This document shows positions 26,995 to 35,029 of a DNA stretch of 64,000 bases, in pieces; position 1 is the first letter of the stretch, and each line of letters opens with the position of its first letter. Where the stretch lies: the NCBI RefSeq assembly GCF_000328565.1, contig NC_019966.1:2666001-2730000 (forward strand), read 5' to 3'. The notes beneath the pieces were generated by a model, which searched no databases, was not told where the DNA came from, and saw only the letters and a program-made list of their open reading frames with translations. Source of the DNA: Mycobacterium sp. JS623. Lineage in GTDB: Bacteria > Actinomycetota > Actinomycetes > Mycobacteriales > Mycobacteriaceae. A program made the translations under genes and the position numbers.

Positions 26995-27876
26995 ATGACG
27001 ACAGACTCAGCGCAGACGTGGACCGTCGCAGGCCTGCTCGATTTGTTCGACGTCTGTCAGGACGGGGAGAACCGCTTCATCGCCGAGACGGGTCCCGCCG
27101 GGGAGGACGAGCGCCAAGTGGTGGAGGGCACCCAGGTGCTTGCCCAGGCGATTGTCGCTGTGGCCAAACGGTTCCCGGATAAATCGGTGCGGTCGGTGTC
27201 CGCGGTGTTCGCCCGCGCGGTCATGGTCGGGGCGGGGCCGGTGGAGCTGGAACTCGACGTGGTGAGCGAGGGCCGGTCCACCGCCACCGCGATCGTCGCC
27301 GCCAAGCAGAACGGCAAGCGGTGCATCACGATGACGATGCTCACCGACGTGCCGACCGCTGACGTGATTCGGCACCATCTGCCACGCCCCGAGGTAGCCG
27401 GGCCGAATGATGCCAACGTCGCAGAGATGCCGATGGAGGGACGGCAGCTGCGGTTGGTCGACGTCGTCGACGTCAACAGTCCGGACGAGGTAGGCCCGCC
27501 GGAGCTATATGCGTGGCTGCACTACGACCCGATCCCGTCGCGCGACGACCTCGCGAAGGCGTTGGTTGCGTATTTCACAGGGCACCTTGGCATTTCGACG
27601 ACGATGCGGGCGCACGAGGGCATCGGCACCGGGCAGGCTCACCTGACGGTGTCGACGGCGCCGATGACCATCACCGTGAGCTTTCATGAACCGGTCCGCT
27701 GGGACGGCTGGCTGCTCTACACCCACGAGAGCACGCAGGTCGGTGCCGGCATGTCGTATGTACGCGGTGCTGTGCACACCGAGGAGGGGAATCTGATCGC
27801 GTCGTTCGCGCAGGACGCGTTGATCCGCCCGCTGCGCACGACCGATACGGCGATCAAAGAACAGTCGCGTTTATAG
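26995..27876 (+). CDS. TesB-type acyl-CoA thioesterase
   Basis: A 293-residue double hot-dog protein. The first half has a SVSAVFARAVMVGAGPVELELDV segment and AIVAAKQNGK. The second half shows the TesB signature (LAYFTGHLGISTTMRAHEG-like, then TITVSFHEPVRWDGWLLYTHES and GNLIASFAQDALIRPL). These enzymes release CoA from acyl-CoA thioesters and can rescue trapped CoA during catabolism. It is divergent from the TetR regulator with a shared operator, so it is probably co-regulated with the acyl-CoA dehydrogenase operon. It ends at a perfect 17-base palindrome. Confidence 0.85.
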   Translation: MTTDSAQTWTVAGLLDLFDVCQDGENRFIAETGPAGEDERQVVEGTQVLAQAIVAVAKRFPDKSVRSVSAVFARAVMVGAGPVELELDVVSEGRSTATAIVAAKQNGKRCITMTMLTDVPTADVIRHHLPRPEVAGPNDANVAEMPMEGRQLRLVDVVDVNSPDEVGPPELYAWLHYDPIPSRDDLAKALVAYFTGHLGISTTMRAHEGIGTGQAHLTVSTAPMTITVSFHEPVRWDGWLLYTHESTQVGAGMSYVRGAVHTEEGNLIASFAQDALIRPLRTTDTAIKEQSRL

Positions 27877-27878
27877 CG

Positions 27879-27936
27879 CGAGCAGACGCAAAGTGTCCCG
27901 ACACGCCGGGAGAAGCGAGCACTTTGCGTCTGCTCG
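27879..27936. terminator. Perfect 17-base-arm palindrome, bidirectional terminator
   Basis: CGAGCAGACGCAAAGTG (27879-27895) and CACTTTGCGTCTGCTCG (27920-27936) are perfectly complementary around a 24-base loop. It follows the thioesterase stop by 3 bases and precedes the convergent minus-strand SDR remnant. The left arm is shared with the degenerate copy at 10798. There is no U-tract, so the terminator role is by position and stem strength. Confidence 0.65.
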
Positions 27937-27944
27937 GCAAAGAT

Positions 27945-28073
27945 TTAGATCTTCAGATAGCCCTTGTCCGCGGGGATTTGGGCCGCTGTCACCAGTGACA
28001 ACGCGTCGCTTGCCAGCCACACCACGATGTCGGAGATCAGGTCCGGGGCGGTATGCGACCTTGCCTGCCAGTG
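27945..28073 (-). pseudogene. C-terminal remnant of a short-chain dehydrogenase/reductase
   Basis: Reading the minus strand from about 28073 to the TAA at 27945 gives a peptide with PDLISDIVVWLASDA and SLVTAAQIPADKGYLKI, the typical last 40 residues of actinobacterial SDR enzymes (the ISDIVxWLASDxxxxVTG/A strand-helix and the DKG end). Upstream, the frame hits a stop at about 28080 and no Rossmann motif or YxxxK is found before the next gene. It is therefore a gene fossil, left after deletion of the 5' part. Confidence 0.7.
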
Positions 28074-28104
28074 GTGGTTCGCTCATGCCTCGGCTCCTCA
28101 TGGG

Positions 28105-28632
28105 TCAATGGTCTACGTCGTGGGCGTGGTGGACGATGTCGTGCAGGTGGTAGATCGCGATCGTCGCGATGGTGAACTCGCTGCCATTGCTGCGCAGGCC
28201 GCGCCGCGACCACGCGTCGGCGGGCACGTGGGCGTAGGTGTCGGCGACGACGTTTGCGGCGTCGAACAGTTCGGTGGCCACCGTCGCAGGGTGTTGCGAG
28301 GCGTAGCCGTCGGCGATCGCGGTCTCGTCCTGGTCCCAGTTCGGAAACTGCGGGTCATCCTCGGTGAGCATCAACTGCATGCGGTTATTGAAGATCCGGT
28401 GGACGTCGCGGACATGGCAGCCGTACTCCAGCGTGGACCACACCGTGGGTTCACGGCGTTCCGTGGCGCCAGGTTCGCCGAGGCGCGCCATCCAATTGGT
28501 GGCGTCGCCGCGGATCCGATCGGCCACCTCGGTGTAGTGCACGGATGCGGCGTCGAAGCCGCACTCGGGGCAGGCGCGCGACAGCACCCAGGTCCAGTCT
28601 TTGGTGTCAGGCTCGATGGGCTCAGGAGTCAC
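28105..28632 (-). CDS. DinB-superfamily protein (putative metal-dependent transferase)
   Basis: A 175-residue four-helix-bundle protein of the DinB/mycothiol-dependent type. It opens with DWTWVLSRACPECGFD, a conserved actinobacterial start, followed by a YGCHVRDVHRIFNNRM helix. His residues at YGCHVRDVH and at the end (IYHLHDIVHHAHDVDH) are candidate metal ligands. Related proteins use a thiol cofactor such as mycothiol for isomerisation or transfer, but no substrate can be given. The GTG start overlaps the stop of the upstream metallo-beta-lactamase gene (GTGA), so the two are translationally coupled. Confidence 0.75.
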   Translation of the reverse strand: MTPEPIEPDTKDWTWVLSRACPECGFDAASVHYTEVADRIRGDATNWMARLGEPGATERREPTVWSTLEYGCHVRDVHRIFNNRMQLMLTEDDPQFPNWDQDETAIADGYASQHPATVATELFDAANVVADTYAHVPADAWSRRGLRSNGSEFTIATIAIYHLHDIVHHAHDVDH

Positions 28633-29306
28633 GGCACCAGTGTGGCAGCCACCTCGCGAATTCGATCGCCGGCGCCGGAAGAAATCGGCTCACCGTGGCC
28701 GAAGCAGGCGGTGTCGGCGTCGAGGGCGGCCAATCGCTGAAATGCCGCAACGGTTTGTGCGCGGTTCTGATTGAAGACGCCGAGCATGACGGTGCTGACG
28801 TTGGCGATGGTGTCGCCCGTGAACAGCACGCCGTGGCGAGGCAGGTGGATCGCAATGCTGCCTTCGGTGTGGCCGGGGATCGCCAGGATTTCGGCGCCAC
28901 CGCCGAAATCGAGCACGTCGCCGTCTCCGAGTTCCCGATCCACCGGCACCGGCGGCGCTGTGTCCGGCAGCCCCACCGAAACTCGTTGATAGATCGGTAT
29001 TTCCCAGTCTTCGAACACGGCCGGTGGCACAGCCGTCCCCGTCCGGATCGCGTCGGCGTCACCGGCGCCCGCGTACACCGGTGCGCCGGTGGCTTCATGC
29101 AGCTCGGCGGCCGATCCGATGTGGTCGACGTGGCCGTGGGTCAGCACAATCCGGTCCACACCCGGCACAGCCTCCAGTATTTCCGCGCCGGATCCCGGCG
29201 CGCCGGTATCGATCAGCGTCACCGAGTCGTCGTCGCGCCAGACGTACAGCTGCCAGCCGTTCACGCGCAGCATGGTCAGGATCGGTGTCATCGGCACCGT
29301 GTCCAT
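28629..29306 (-). CDS. Metallo-beta-lactamase-fold hydrolase
   Basis: A 225-residue MBL-fold protein with THGHVDH at about residues 56-62, a GHTEGSIAIHLP segment and a FTGDTI motif that supply the other metal ligands, and a late FGHGEPI His. It resembles lactonase or glyoxalase II-like hydrolases. The family covers many reactions and the substrate is not evident. It overlaps the DinB-like gene by 4 bases, which hints at a joint role, perhaps thioester or thiol-adduct turnover, but this is only inference. Confidence 0.8.
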   Translation of the reverse strand: MDTVPMTPILTMLRVNGWQLYVWRDDDSVTLIDTGAPGSGAEILEAVPGVDRIVLTHGHVDHIGSAAELHEATGAPVYAGAGDADAIRTGTAVPPAVFEDWEIPIYQRVSVGLPDTAPPVPVDRELGDGDVLDFGGGAEILAIPGHTEGSIAIHLPRHGVLFTGDTIANVSTVMLGVFNQNRAQTVAAFQRLAALDADTACFGHGEPISSGAGDRIREVAATLVP

Positions 29307-29347
29307 GCCTCGACGCTAAAGGTCCCTGCGGGTGAAACGAAAGCTGA

Positions 29348-30994
29348 TCAGCTAGCGGCGAAATCGGCGAGCAGTGCCGACCGAAGCACATCCAAGGGCA
29401 GGCCACCGAGATCGAGTGCTCTGCTGTGGAATTCCTTCAACGACAGCCCGCGGCCGAGCATCTCGTCGCGCAGCTGTTGCCAGATCCGCTGTCCGATCGC
29501 ATACGACGGTGCCTGTCCCGGCCAGCCCAGGTAGCGGTCCAATTCGAAGCGCAGATGCTCTTCTGTCATCGCGCTGTGCGACTGCAGGAATACCCACGCC
29601 CGTTCCGCATCCCATTGGCCGCCGTCCGGTGCGGTCAGCCCGCAGTGCACACCGATGTCGATCACCACGCGCGCGGCGCGGAAGCGTTGCGCGTCAAGCA
29701 TTCCCATTCGATTGCCGGCATCGTCGAGCCAGCCGAGGTCGGCCATCAGGCGCTCGGCGTAGAGCGCCCAACCCTCGCCGTGTCCCGACACCCAGCAGCC
29801 CATCCGCCGCCACCGGTTCAGGCGATCCGATGAGACCACCGCGCGGCCGACCTGCAGGTGGTGGCCCGGCACGCCCTCATGGAACACCGTGGTCGTCTCC
29901 TGCCAGGTGCGAAAGGTGTCGACGCCAGGCGGGACCGACCACCACATCCTGCCGGGCCGGCTCAGGTCTTCCGAGGGCCCGGTGTAGTAGATGCCACCCG
30001 TGTGTGTCGGGGCGATCCTGCACTCAAGCCTGCGCAGCGCGGGCGCGATGTCGAAATGCGTATCCGCCAAGGAGTCGACCGCGCGATCGGACAGGTCCTG
30101 CATCCACGCCTGTAGGGCGTCGGTGCCGTGTATCAGGTAGCGCGGCTCGTCGTCCAGCCGCCGCAACGCCTCACTCACCGAAGCGCCGGGATAGAGCTGA
30201 TTCGCGATCAATTCCTGTTCTGCCACAATGCTTTCCAGCCGTTCGAGACCCCATTGGTACGTCTCGTCGAGATCGACGGCCGTGCCGAGGAATTCGCGCG
30301 ACAGCAGCCGGTACGCATCACGGCCGAACGCGTCTTCCTGCCGGGCGTGCGGTGCGATCTCGTCGCGGAGCGCGACGGCGAGTGTCGCGTAGGCCTCAGC
30401 GGCCGCCGCGGCCCGTTGTTGCAAGTCGGCATGCAGCACGTCGTTTCCGGGCGCCGCGTCTGCCACCATCGTCACGAACAGCTGCTGAATCTGTGCCGCC
30501 TGTTGGGCGCCCCGCGCAACTTGGCGGGCCGCGGGCGCCCGTCCGGCCGCCGCGGCCGCGCGCAACGCCTCGACATAGCCGCCGACACGGTCGGGCACCT
30601 TGGACATCCGCTTGTCGATCAGGGCCCAGTCCTCGTCGGTGTCGGTGGCCATCAAGTCGAAAACGTCACGCATCGACTGCAGCGGCGACGCGATCACGTT
30701 CAAATCGCCGACATCCAGTCCGGCATCATGCAATTCGATCTGCAGGCCGAGCCGTTCACGCATTGCCGCGATCGTCACATGGTCGACCTCATCGGTCGCC
30801 GTCGTATCATCGAGCTCGCGCAACGCCGTACGCGCGGCATCGACGCGCGCCGCCACGCCGTCGGGGGAGTAGTCGGTGATGTCGTCGTCGTGGCCGAGGA
30901 TGCCCATTTCCGTTGCCGCGCATGGATCTAGCGACGCGAACGTATGGAGGTAGCGTTCGGCGACGGCGTCGACGGCCGTTGGTGGCCTAACCAA
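29348..30994 (-). CDS. DUF885-family putative zinc carboxypeptidase
   Basis: A 548-residue helical protein of the DUF885 family. The likely zinc site is HEGVPGHH at about residues 372-379, with a following GHGEGWALYAERLM helix that carries the downstream Glu. Upstream are the PPGVDTFRTWQETT segment and a YYTGPSEDLSRPG region. Members look like M3/M32-type metallocarboxypeptidases, but few have been tested. The TTG at 30994 overlaps the end of the upstream peptidase gene by 8 bases, and no better start lies downstream. A longer open frame upstream is Arg/Ser-rich noise within that gene. Confidence 0.8.
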   Translation of the reverse strand: MVRPPTAVDAVAERYLHTFASLDPCAATEMGILGHDDDITDYSPDGVAARVDAARTALRELDDTTATDEVDHVTIAAMRERLGLQIELHDAGLDVGDLNVIASPLQSMRDVFDLMATDTDEDWALIDKRMSKVPDRVGGYVEALRAAAAAGRAPAARQVARGAQQAAQIQQLFVTMVADAAPGNDVLHADLQQRAAAAAEAYATLAVALRDEIAPHARQEDAFGRDAYRLLSREFLGTAVDLDETYQWGLERLESIVAEQELIANQLYPGASVSEALRRLDDEPRYLIHGTDALQAWMQDLSDRAVDSLADTHFDIAPALRRLECRIAPTHTGGIYYTGPSEDLSRPGRMWWSVPPGVDTFRTWQETTTVFHEGVPGHHLQVGRAVVSSDRLNRWRRMGCWVSGHGEGWALYAERLMADLGWLDDAGNRMGMLDAQRFRAARVVIDIGVHCGLTAPDGGQWDAERAWVFLQSHSAMTEEHLRFELDRYLGWPGQAPSYAIGQRIWQQLRDEMLGRGLSLKEFHSRALDLGGLPLDVLRSALLADFAAS

Positions 30995-31874
30995 GGTTGT
31001 TGGTTGCGAAGGTATCGCACTTCTTGATGTCGCCGGTTTGGTAGCCGACCGTGAACCACTTCTGCCGCTCCGCCGACGAGCCGTGCGTCCACTGTTCGGG
31101 GTTGATCCGCCCCGTCGCCTGCTTCTGAATCCGGTCGTCGCCAACGGATGATGCGGCTGACAATGCGTCGGCAATGTCTTTGTCGCTCAACGGCTCCAGG
31201 AAGGTCACGCCTGTGCTCGCCTGCTTGGTGGTGGCCGCGTAATGCGCCCAGATACCGGCGTAGCAGTCGGCTTGCAGTTCCGTGCGCACACTGTTGCCCT
31301 GAGCCCCCTGAACGCCTTGCTGGGCGCGTCCGATCGTGCCCTGCAAGTCCTGGACATGATGGCCGTATTCATGCGCCACGACATACTCTTGGGCGAACGG
31401 GCCACCGCTGGAACCGAATTGGTCGACCAGCACCTGGAAGAAGTCGGTGTCGAAGTACGCGGTCTTGTCGACAGGACAGTAAAACGGACCGACGGAGGTG
31501 TCGGCAGGGCCACAGCCGGTGTCCACCGAACCGTGAAAAAGCGTGGTGCGAGGCGGGGTGTAGCCGGGGAGTAGCTGCTGCCATACGCCGTCCACCGAGT
31601 TCGTCGTCGCGACCACCCGGCATTCCACATACTTGTTGGCATCGGCACCGGTCTTGCAGTGGCTCAGGTCATAGCCGGGCGCTTGAACACCGCCTGCGCC
31701 GATCTCCTGTTGCTGGGGGGTTATCGCGCTCGGATCGACGCCGAGGAACAGCGCGATCACGACGATGACCAATCCGCCGAGCCCGCCGCCGATCGCGATT
31801 CCTCGCCCACCTCCACCGCCACCTCCGGCGGAGATGTTGCTCGTGTCGATCTGCATACCCTCGTTGAAGGTCAT
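30987..31874 (-). CDS. Membrane-anchored neutral zinc metallopeptidase (YpfJ/Rv2575 type)
   Basis: A 295-residue protein. A Gly-rich N-terminus leads into one membrane helix (about residues 33-45), so the catalytic part is probably outside the membrane. The zinc motif is HEYGHH at 168-173 (HExxH), and RTELQADCYAG around 195-205 offers the third ligand. Three to four Cys in the exported part (CKTG, CRVV, CGP, FYCPV) may form disulfides. The family is called putative neutral zinc metallopeptidase. It is followed directly by the DUF885 gene with an 8-base overlap, giving two peptidase-like enzymes on one transcript. Confidence 0.88.
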   Translation of the reverse strand: MTFNEGMQIDTSNISAGGGGGGGRGIAIGGGLGGLVIVVIALFLGVDPSAITPQQQEIGAGGVQAPGYDLSHCKTGADANKYVECRVVATTNSVDGVWQQLLPGYTPPRTTLFHGSVDTGCGPADTSVGPFYCPVDKTAYFDTDFFQVLVDQFGSSGGPFAQEYVVAHEYGHHVQDLQGTIGRAQQGVQGAQGNSVRTELQADCYAGIWAHYAATTKQASTGVTFLEPLSDKDIADALSAASSVGDDRIQKQATGRINPEQWTHGSSAERQKWFTVGYQTGDIKKCDTFATNNLG

Positions 31875-31946
31875 TGCCCCGCTCCGTCGCTCGCCACACC
31901 CTGTTCAGACCCAGGCGTGTCCAGCTTTGCACACTACGATTTGGGC

Positions 31947-33449
31947 GTGGCAGTCCTTCTGGGGCATTCGACCATCGCGCACACGGCACTGGGAGGTCTT
32001 CGCGGCACCACCGACGGTGGCGTCGAGGTGTGGCGCGGCGTGCCGTACGCCGAGCAGCCGATCGGTGAACGTCGGTTTCTGGCGCCGGCTCCGCTGCAGC
32101 CGTGGACCGGGGTGCGCGACGCGCTCGAGCACGGACCGCTCCCGCCGCAGAGTAAGTCGTTCGTCGGCGGGGGTCGCGACGATCCGAAGGTGCGCGACGA
32201 AGCATGTCTGACCCTGACGGTGTGGTCGCCCGACACCACCGGCTCCCTGCCCGTGATGGTGTGGATTCCCGGCGGTGCATTCGTCTACGGGGCCGGCCAA
32301 TTCCAGCTCTACAACGGATCGCGGCTGGCCGCCAACGGAAACGTGGTGGTCAACGTCACTTACCGGATCGGTGTGTTCGGCGGCTTCGAACTCAGCGATC
32401 TCGGCGACGGGTTCGACGACAACCTGGCGCTGCGTGATCAGATGGCCGCCTTGCGATGGATCAAGGAGAACATCGCCGCGTTCGGCGGTGATCCCGATCG
32501 AGTGACCGTGTTTGGGGAATCGGCGGGTGCGACGTCCGTGCTGGCGTTGTTGGCCAGTCCCGCCGCCGACGGCCTGTTCCGTGGGGCGATCGCTCAGAGT
32601 CCGGCGCTGCCGCTGATCGCCGACCGCGACCTGCGGGCCAGGCAGGCCCACGAATTCCTGATGCGGTTAGGTGTGGGTGCCGACGAGGTCAAGCGGCTAC
32701 CGCAGCGGCAGCTGCGCCGTGCCGCGGGCATGCTGCAGCTCAAGAGCGCCGCGAGGACCCCGACGCTGGCTTACGGGTTGACCTACGGTGTCGACCTGCT
32801 GCCTCAGCATCCCGTCGACGCGGCCCGCGTGGGCAAGCTGGCGCGGGTGCCGCTGATCATCGGCACCAACAGTCACGAGGCGTCGATGTTCGCCTGGACC
32901 AAGCCGCCGATGCTGCCAACGACGGTTGCGTCGATCGACTCGTACCTCGACCGTGTCGCTCCCGATGCCAAGCAACAGGTGCTGGCGGCGTACCCGGACT
33001 ACCCACGTAGGCGTGCGCTCGTCGCGTTCGGGTCCGACGTCATGTTCGGCCGCGGAGTCTGGGCGTTCGCCGACGCTTACAGTTCCCATGCACCGACGCA
33101 CATGTACCGGTTCGACCATTTCGGTTGGAGCTTGCGGCTTCTCGGCCTCGGCGCCACGCATGGCAGTGAGATCGTGCACATCCAGCACAGCTACGCGTCG
33201 TTCATCGGACGCAAGTTGCATCCGCTGGGACGGAGGCTGCAACCGCCCGTCGGCAGGCGGATGCAACGCGCCTGGCTGGACTTCGCGGCCAAGGGCTGGG
33301 AGACGGGCGAAATCCATTGGTCCAGCGGACATCACTGGCCGATCTATGACACGGAAAACCGCTTCACCCGGATCATCCAGACCGCCCACGACACCGTGGT
33401 CTCCGATCCCGACGCCGACCGTCGCAAGGCCTGGGAAGGGCTGTACTAG
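31947..33449 (+). CDS. Type B carboxylesterase
   Basis: A 500-residue alpha/beta-hydrolase of the carboxylesterase/para-nitrobenzyl esterase group. Landmarks are the N-terminal GGVEVWRGVPYAEQP, an oxyanion-hole motif WIPGGAFVYGAG, the nucleophile elbow FGESAGA (Ser near residue 194) and a late THGSEI His. The family hydrolyses ester bonds of varied lipids and xenobiotics. The GTG at 31947 was chosen by alignment with the start of the esterase fold; longer frames run into the divergent peptidase promoter. It ends at a strong palindrome. Confidence 0.88.
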   Translation: MAVLLGHSTIAHTALGGLRGTTDGGVEVWRGVPYAEQPIGERRFLAPAPLQPWTGVRDALEHGPLPPQSKSFVGGGRDDPKVRDEACLTLTVWSPDTTGSLPVMVWIPGGAFVYGAGQFQLYNGSRLAANGNVVVNVTYRIGVFGGFELSDLGDGFDDNLALRDQMAALRWIKENIAAFGGDPDRVTVFGESAGATSVLALLASPAADGLFRGAIAQSPALPLIADRDLRARQAHEFLMRLGVGADEVKRLPQRQLRRAAGMLQLKSAARTPTLAYGLTYGVDLLPQHPVDAARVGKLARVPLIIGTNSHEASMFAWTKPPMLPTTVASIDSYLDRVAPDAKQQVLAAYPDYPRRRALVAFGSDVMFGRGVWAFADAYSSHAPTHMYRFDHFGWSLRLLGLGATHGSEIVHIQHSYASFIGRKLHPLGRRLQPPVGRRMQRAWLDFAAKGWETGEIHWSSGHHWPIYDTENRFTRIIQTAHDTVVSDPDADRRKAWEGLY

Positions 33450-33456
33450 GTTCCGC

Positions 33457-33513
33457 CGAAACGGCATTCCGGTACGCCTGTACTCGAACTTTCCGTGCCG
33501 GAATGCCGTTTCG
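33457..33513. terminator. Perfect 16-base-arm palindrome, bidirectional terminator
   Basis: CGAAACGGCATTCCGG (33457-33472) pairs perfectly with CCGGAATGCCGTTTCG (33498-33513) around a 25-base loop. It fills the gap between the converging esterase and SRPBCC genes. Its arm sequence differs from the other palindromes in the window. Confidence 0.65.
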
Positions 33514-33521
33514 CCGCAAGA

Positions 33522-34016
33522 TCAGTAATGCTTGTCGGCGTACTCGAGCAGGTTGTAGAGGAACTTCTGGAACGTCCGCGCCATCACTGGGCGGCCCAGC
33601 GTCATGCCGAGGCGCGCTACCACGCCGTTGGGCTTCATCGCCATCACCCACGTCAGGTTGCAACCGGTGGTGGTCGGCACGATGCGGTAATCCTCCGCGA
33701 ACGCCGCGATGCTGCGGGTCGATGCCTGGTTGAATCGAAAAGCCATGTGGCTGTAGGGTTCCCAGGCCAAGAACTCCTCATCGCCGACGATGCCGCCGCG
33801 CATATCGACGGTTCGCGTGGTGCCGACGCCATGCGGTTGGGGGCTGGTCCACGTCACCTTGGTGATCGCCGTGGCCCACTGCGGCCACGACTCGGCGTCG
33901 TCGAGGATCTCGAAAACCTGCTCGGGGGTGATGGTCAGATCGACGGTCGAGACGAAGCGGAACGGTGCGCTATCGATGAAGTCGCGGCCGACGCGCTCGC
34001 ATGGGTGCATGGCCAT
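33522..34016 (-). CDS. SRPBCC (START-like) family protein
   Basis: A 164-residue helix-grip protein. After a short lead it has FVSTVDLTITPEQVFEILDDAESWPQWATAI, the classic start of polyketide cyclase/dehydrase-type SRPBCC proteins, followed by a beta-sheet and a long C-terminal helix (ARTFQKFLYNLLEYADK). Such proteins bind hydrophobic ligands in a cavity. No catalytic residues are evident. A second ATG two codons in is an alternative start. It lies 19 bases downstream of the ketopantoate reductase-like gene in the same direction. Confidence 0.82.
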   Translation of the reverse strand: MAMHPCERVGRDFIDSAPFRFVSTVDLTITPEQVFEILDDAESWPQWATAITKVTWTSPQPHGVGTTRTVDMRGGIVGDEEFLAWEPYSHMAFRFNQASTRSIAAFAEDYRIVPTTTGCNLTWVMAMKPNGVVARLGMTLGRPVMARTFQKFLYNLLEYADKHY

Positions 34017-34035
34017 ACACGGTAGACGACGGTGT

Positions 34036-34941
34036 CTAGCCAGGGCCGTCGCTGGCCGCCGCCAACAACGGCACCAATACTTCGCTGATTGGAGTGGCCA
34101 GCCCGTGCGCGGCGGCCTTCCGCAGGATGACGCCGTTGCGGATGTCCCACTCCAGCGGCCGGCCCGCTTCGCGGTCGGTCAGCATCGACGTGGTGAGGTC
34201 CGGCGGGGCCTGCGCCAGCATGCCGATGATCTCGTCGATCACCTCGTCGCGAAGGTTGGCACCCTCGGCGCGCGCGACCGCGAGGCATTCGGTCAGATAC
34301 CGGCGCCCGAGCGCCGCCACGTCGTCGCGACGAAAGGCGCCGGAGCGTCGACCGGTCAGCACCATGACCGCGACCACAGCGTTGACCAGCAGCTTGTGCC
34401 ATGCGGAGGTGTTGAAGTCGGAGTCGAGCTCGACGTTCACACCTGCCGGCCGCAACAGCTGCGCCAGAATGTCTGCTGCCTCGGTATTGGGCAGAATCAG
34501 CCGCGGCTCTGTGCGGGCCCGGACCCAGCCCTCCGGCTGGATTTCCGCCGAAAGCCAGACGGCTGCGGGCACCACCGTCGACGACGAGCAGAACCGGCCT
34601 ACCCGCTCGACCTGTTCGACGCCGTTCTGCAGCGCGCACACCACAGTGCGGTCATTGCACAGCCGCGCCAGCCAGCCGCCGGCCTGTTCGTTCTGGGTGT
34701 CCTTCACCGCGATGAACACCACGTCAACGGGTTCATCCATGTCAGCGGGGTCGGTGTGCACGGGTCCCGGCAGCATGATCGGCGCGTGATCGTCGGGCCG
34801 AACCTCGATCGAGGAACGCGGGCTGTGCCCACACAGCAGGACGGAGTGACCCGCGGCGTGCAGGTAGGCGGCCACGGTTGCGCCAATGGCGCCGGGTCCG
34901 ATCAGTGCGATCTTCGTGCCCGGTGCATTGTCTTCGCGCAA
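34036..34941 (-). CDS. Ketopantoate reductase (ApbA/PanE) family protein
   Basis: A protein of about 301 residues with an N-terminal NAD(P)-binding [17 protein letters not shown] motif and a C-terminal helical domain with [18 protein letters not shown] (the conserved Lys-Asn pair) and [16 protein letters not shown], typical of 2-dehydropantoate 2-reductases. It resembles Rv2573. Whether it serves pantothenate synthesis is uncertain, since the family contains many divergent members. The start is unclear: I give the TTG at 34941; GTG codons at 34953 and 34980 are in frame. Divergent from aspS. Confidence 0.82.
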   Translation of the reverse strand: MREDNAPGTKIALIGPGAIGATVAAYLHAAGHSVLLCGHSPRSSIEVRPDDHAPIMLPGPVHTDPADMDEPVDVVFIAVKDTQNEQAGGWLARLCNDRTVVCALQNGVEQVERVGRFCSSSTVVPAAVWLSAEIQPEGWVRARTEPRLILPNTEAADILAQLLRPAGVNVELDSDFNTSAWHKLLVNAVVAVMVLTGRRSGAFRRDDVAALGRRYLTECLAVARAEGANLRDEVIDEIIGMLAQAPPDLTTSMLTDREAGRPLEWDIRNGVILRKAAAHGLATPISEVLVPLLAAASDGPG

Positions 34942-35029
34942 GCGCTCGTCCACGAAGGCCAAGCTACCGGCGGTCAGCACCCCTCTACACTTGGCAATCG
35001 TCTCGTCAGGCCATCAACAGGGAGATTTC

